Positions 6,369 through 7,835 of a stretch of 7,835 nucleotides of DNA are shown here, piece after piece (position 1 is the stretch's first letter; each line of letters begins with the position of its first letter). The stretch is from positions 1-7,835 of the forward strand of contig NZ_JAUNHK010000068.1 in NCBI RefSeq assembly GCF_030523985.1, given 5' to 3'. The position numbers and the translations under genes were made by a program. Source of the DNA: Deinococcus sp. GTDB lineage: Bacteria > Deinococcota > Deinococci > Deinococcales > Deinococcaceae. The notes under the pieces were generated by a model that made no database searches, was not told the DNA's origin, and worked only from the letters and a program-made list of their open reading frames with translations.

Positions 6369-7768
6369 GAGCGCACCCTCTCCCAGTCCAAGCTGGCCTT
6401 GACCTGCGCCGCAATCGCGTCCAGGCGGGCGTCCAGGCTGTCCAGGCCAGCAGGCGCGGGGAGGCCCGCCCAGCCCAGAAACTGCTCCAGATAAGCGGGA
6501 TTTTCCAGAATGCCGTGCAGGTAGGTGCCGCGCACGTTGCCCTGCCGCCACAGCAGCCCCGGTGCCAGCTCCTGCACGCCCGCCCCCGCTACGGTCTGCC
6601 CGTGGTGAATCTCGTACCCTTCCAGGCGGTAGCCCGTCTCGGCGTCGGTGAAGGTCGTCTGAAGCGTCGTTTTTTCGGGCGCAAATTCGGTGTGCAGGTC
6701 GAGCAGGCCCAGACCCGGCACGTCCTGACCACCCTCTACGCCGTGCGGGTCGGTGATACGCTGCCCCAGCATTTGCAGCCCGCCGCACACGCCCAGCACC
6801 GGCACGCCCGCCTGCGCCAGCCGCGAGATTTCGGCGGCCAGCCCCGTAGCACGCAACCACGCCAGGTCAGCCGCCGTGCTTTTGCTCCCCGGCAGAATGA
6901 CCGCCCGCGCCCCCCGCAGTTCAGCAGGCGTAGTGACCCAGCGGGCCAGCTCGCCCAGCGGCGCGAATTCATCCAGGTTAGACACGCGAGGCAACCGCGC
7001 AATCGCCACAAAGCCATCTGCCATCTGCCATCTGCCTTCTGCCTGCTCCACCGCCACGCCGTCTTCTTCCGGCAACGGCACGTTCAGCCACAGCACCACG
7101 CCCACCGTCGGCACGCCCGTTTGTTCCTCCAGCCACTGGGGTGCGGGGGCCAGCAGGCGGGCATCGCCGCGAAAACGGTTGAGGATAAAACCGCGCAGCA
7201 GGGCGCGTTCCTCGGCATTCAGGCAGTGCCAGGTCCCCAGCAGGTGGGCGAATGCGCCGCCCCGGTCTATGTCGGCGGCCAGCAGCACGCTCGCCTGCAC
7301 TTCCCGCGCCACCCGCATATTCACGATGTCGGATTCGCGCAAGTTGACCTCGGCGGGGCTGCCCGCGCCTTCTATCACCACCACGTCAAAATCACTCATC
7401 AGGCTGTGCAGCGCCCCCTGCACGTGCGGCCACAGCCGGGGCTTGCGCTCGCGCCAGGGCAGGGCGGTGATTTCGGGGTCGGCGCGGCCCAGCAACACCA
7501 CCTGGCTTCGGGTGTCGGCCTCTGGCTTGAGCAGCACGGGGTTCATTCGCACGTCGGGCACGACGCGAGCGGCGCGGGCCTGCACCAGTTGGGCGCGGCC
7601 CATCTCCAGACCGTCTGGTGTGACACCTGCATTGTTGCTCATGTTCTGGGCCTTGAATGGGGCGACTTTCAGCCCTTCGTCACTCAAAATCCGGCACAGC
7701 GCCGCGCACAGATACGACTTGCCCGCGTTGCTGGTGCAGCCCTGAATCATGATGGCTTTTGCCGTCAT
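6359..7768 (-). CDS. cbiP: Cobyric acid synthase (CbiP/CobQ)
   Basis: This 469-residue enzyme performs the four ATP- and glutamine-dependent amidations (b, d, e, g) that turn adenosylcobyrinate a,c-diamide into adenosylcobyrate. The N-terminal domain has the P-loop-like QGCTSNAGKS (9-18), PFKAQNMSNNAGVTPDG, EMGRAQLVQARAA and NPVLLKPEADTRSQVVL, then VIEGAGSPAEVNL and ADIDRGGAFA. The C-terminal type-I glutaminase domain has ILPGSKSTAADL, GVCGGLQMLG (nucleophile C328), GYEIHHG (H388/H389) and GTYLHGILEN (H418). All catalytic features are intact. A heptamer tract encodes residues about 241-252 in the stretch between EEDGVAV and FVAIARLPRVSN, where family members vary in length. ATG 7768 overlaps the stop of the preceding PIN-like gene (ATGA). 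It is the first cobalamin gene of the operon; any cobalamin riboswitch would lie beyond the right edge. Confidence 0.96.
   Translation of the reverse strand: MTAKAIMIQGCTSNAGKSYLCAALCRILSDEGLKVAPFKAQNMSNNAGVTPDGLEMGRAQLVQARAARVVPDVRMNPVLLKPEADTRSQVVLLGRADPEITALPWRERKPRLWPHVQGALHSLMSDFDVVVIEGAGSPAEVNLRESDIVNMRVAREVQASVLLAADIDRGGAFAHLLGTWHCLNAEERALLRGFILNRFRGDARLLAPAPQWLEEQTGVPTVGVVLWLNVPLPEEDGVAVEQAEGRWQMADGFVAIARLPRVSNLDEFAPLGELARWVTTPAELRGARAVILPGSKSTAADLAWLRATGLAAEISRLAQAGVPVLGVCGGLQMLGQRITDPHGVEGGQDVPGLGLLDLHTEFAPEKTTLQTTFTDAETGYRLEGYEIHHGQTVAGAGVQELAPGLLWRQGNVRGTYLHGILENPAYLEQFLGWAGLPAPAGLDSLDARLDAIAAQVKASLDWERVRSWL
7013..7047. repeat. Five-unit heptamer tandem repeat (GCCATCT-type) inside cbiP
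   Basis: On the + strand GCCATCT occurs three times in a row (7013-7033), followed by GCCTTCT (7034-7040) and GCCTGCT (7041-7047). Read in the gene's direction the units are AGCAGGC, AGAAGGC and three times AGATGGC, i.e. a GGCAGAN heptamer array. The tract is 35 bp, not a multiple of three, and falls in a variable linker of CobQ, so the frame and active sites are kept. A gain or loss of one unit would cause a frameshift. Confidence 0.9.
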
Positions 7769-7835
7769 AGGGTCAGCAGTGGCACTTCGGGAAAGTCGGC
7801 GTAGTCGGCGGTATTCAGCGTGAACAGTGAGAGGC
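7765..7835 (-). CDS. Probable PIN-domain protein (VapC-like), C-terminal 22 residues only
   Basis: The minus-strand frame from 7833 to a TGA at 7767-7765 reads LSLFTLNTADYADF, then PEVPLLTL and stop. This matches the closing strand and loop of PIN-domain ribonucleases of the VapC type, in which a 'l.T.N..dF..ipgl.l' pattern carries the last acidic metal-binding residue (here probably D in TADY). The rest of the gene is beyond the window, so the other acidic residues and any antitoxin partner cannot be seen. Its stop codon overlaps the cbiP start codon by 4 nt (ATGA), so the two genes are likely co-transcribed and translationally coupled. The assignment rests on 22 residues and is tentative. 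Confidence 0.5.
   Translation of the reverse strand, partial: LSLFTLNTADYADFPEVPLLTL

Noticed and set aside
6369..6860. The cobU frame remains open for 164 codons upstream of GTG 6368, giving a 333-residue ORF.
   Set aside because: The upstream part is an arginine/alanine/glycine-rich alternate frame of cbiP with no recognisable domain; CobU proteins begin at the P-loop strand, and GTG 6368 gives normal length.
6149..7804. Long + strand open frame (551 codons) opposite cbiP and cobU.
   Set aside because: Its composition (rich in Arg, Gln, His, Pro, Ala) is that of an antisense frame in GC-rich DNA, and it contains no known motif; the opposite strand carries two complete enzymes.

Overview
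The window (GC-rich, roughly two thirds G+C, densely packed, many GTG starts) looks like a piece of a Deinococcus-type genome. The base composition, the TANNNT -10 boxes lying almost directly against start codons (the leaderless-mRNA style described in Deinococcus), and short GGCAGAN heptamer tracts all fit. The exact species or replicon cannot be read from the sequence.

Left part, mostly + strand (1-3822): the C-terminal end of a thioredoxin; a scar region in which a C-terminal fragment of an amidohydrolase-like gene (- strand) meets an unrecognised C-terminal gene fragment (+ strand); an intact IclR-family regulator; a DedA-family membrane protein; and a secreted 5'-nucleotidase/cyclic-phosphodiesterase with a signal peptide, closed by a clear rho-independent terminator.

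Right part, all - strand (7835 down to 3837): a tightly packed operon for late cobalamin (vitamin B12) synthesis, read right to left. It starts with the last 22 residues of a probable PIN-domain protein, then cbiP/cobQ (cobyric acid synthase), cobU/cobP (adenosylcobinamide kinase/guanylyltransferase), cbiA/cobB (cobyrinate a,c-diamide synthase) and a HAD-family phosphatase. Three of the four junctions overlap (4, 10 and 13 nt) and the fourth is 46 nt, which suggests one transcript with translational coupling. CbiA amidates positions a and c of the corrin ring, CbiP amidates b, d, e and g, and CobU activates the adenosylcobinamide product with GTP. The ring-building genes, cbiB/cobD, the adenosyltransferase, cobS and cobT are not in this window.

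The points most worth a second look are: (1) related 7-bp tandem repeats inserted in the interdomain linkers of both amidotransferases, cbiP and cbiA, in opposite orientations relative to the genes; (2) the PIN-like gene whose stop codon overlaps the cbiP start; (3) the HAD phosphatase embedded in the cobalamin operon, a candidate for a phosphatase step of the pathway; (4) the two-sided gene scar near position 510; (5) a DedA protein lacking the conserved acidic residue of the PG[D/E] motif. I do not see a clearly novel multi-gene system here; the window is mainly a recognisable B12 locus with some unusual details.
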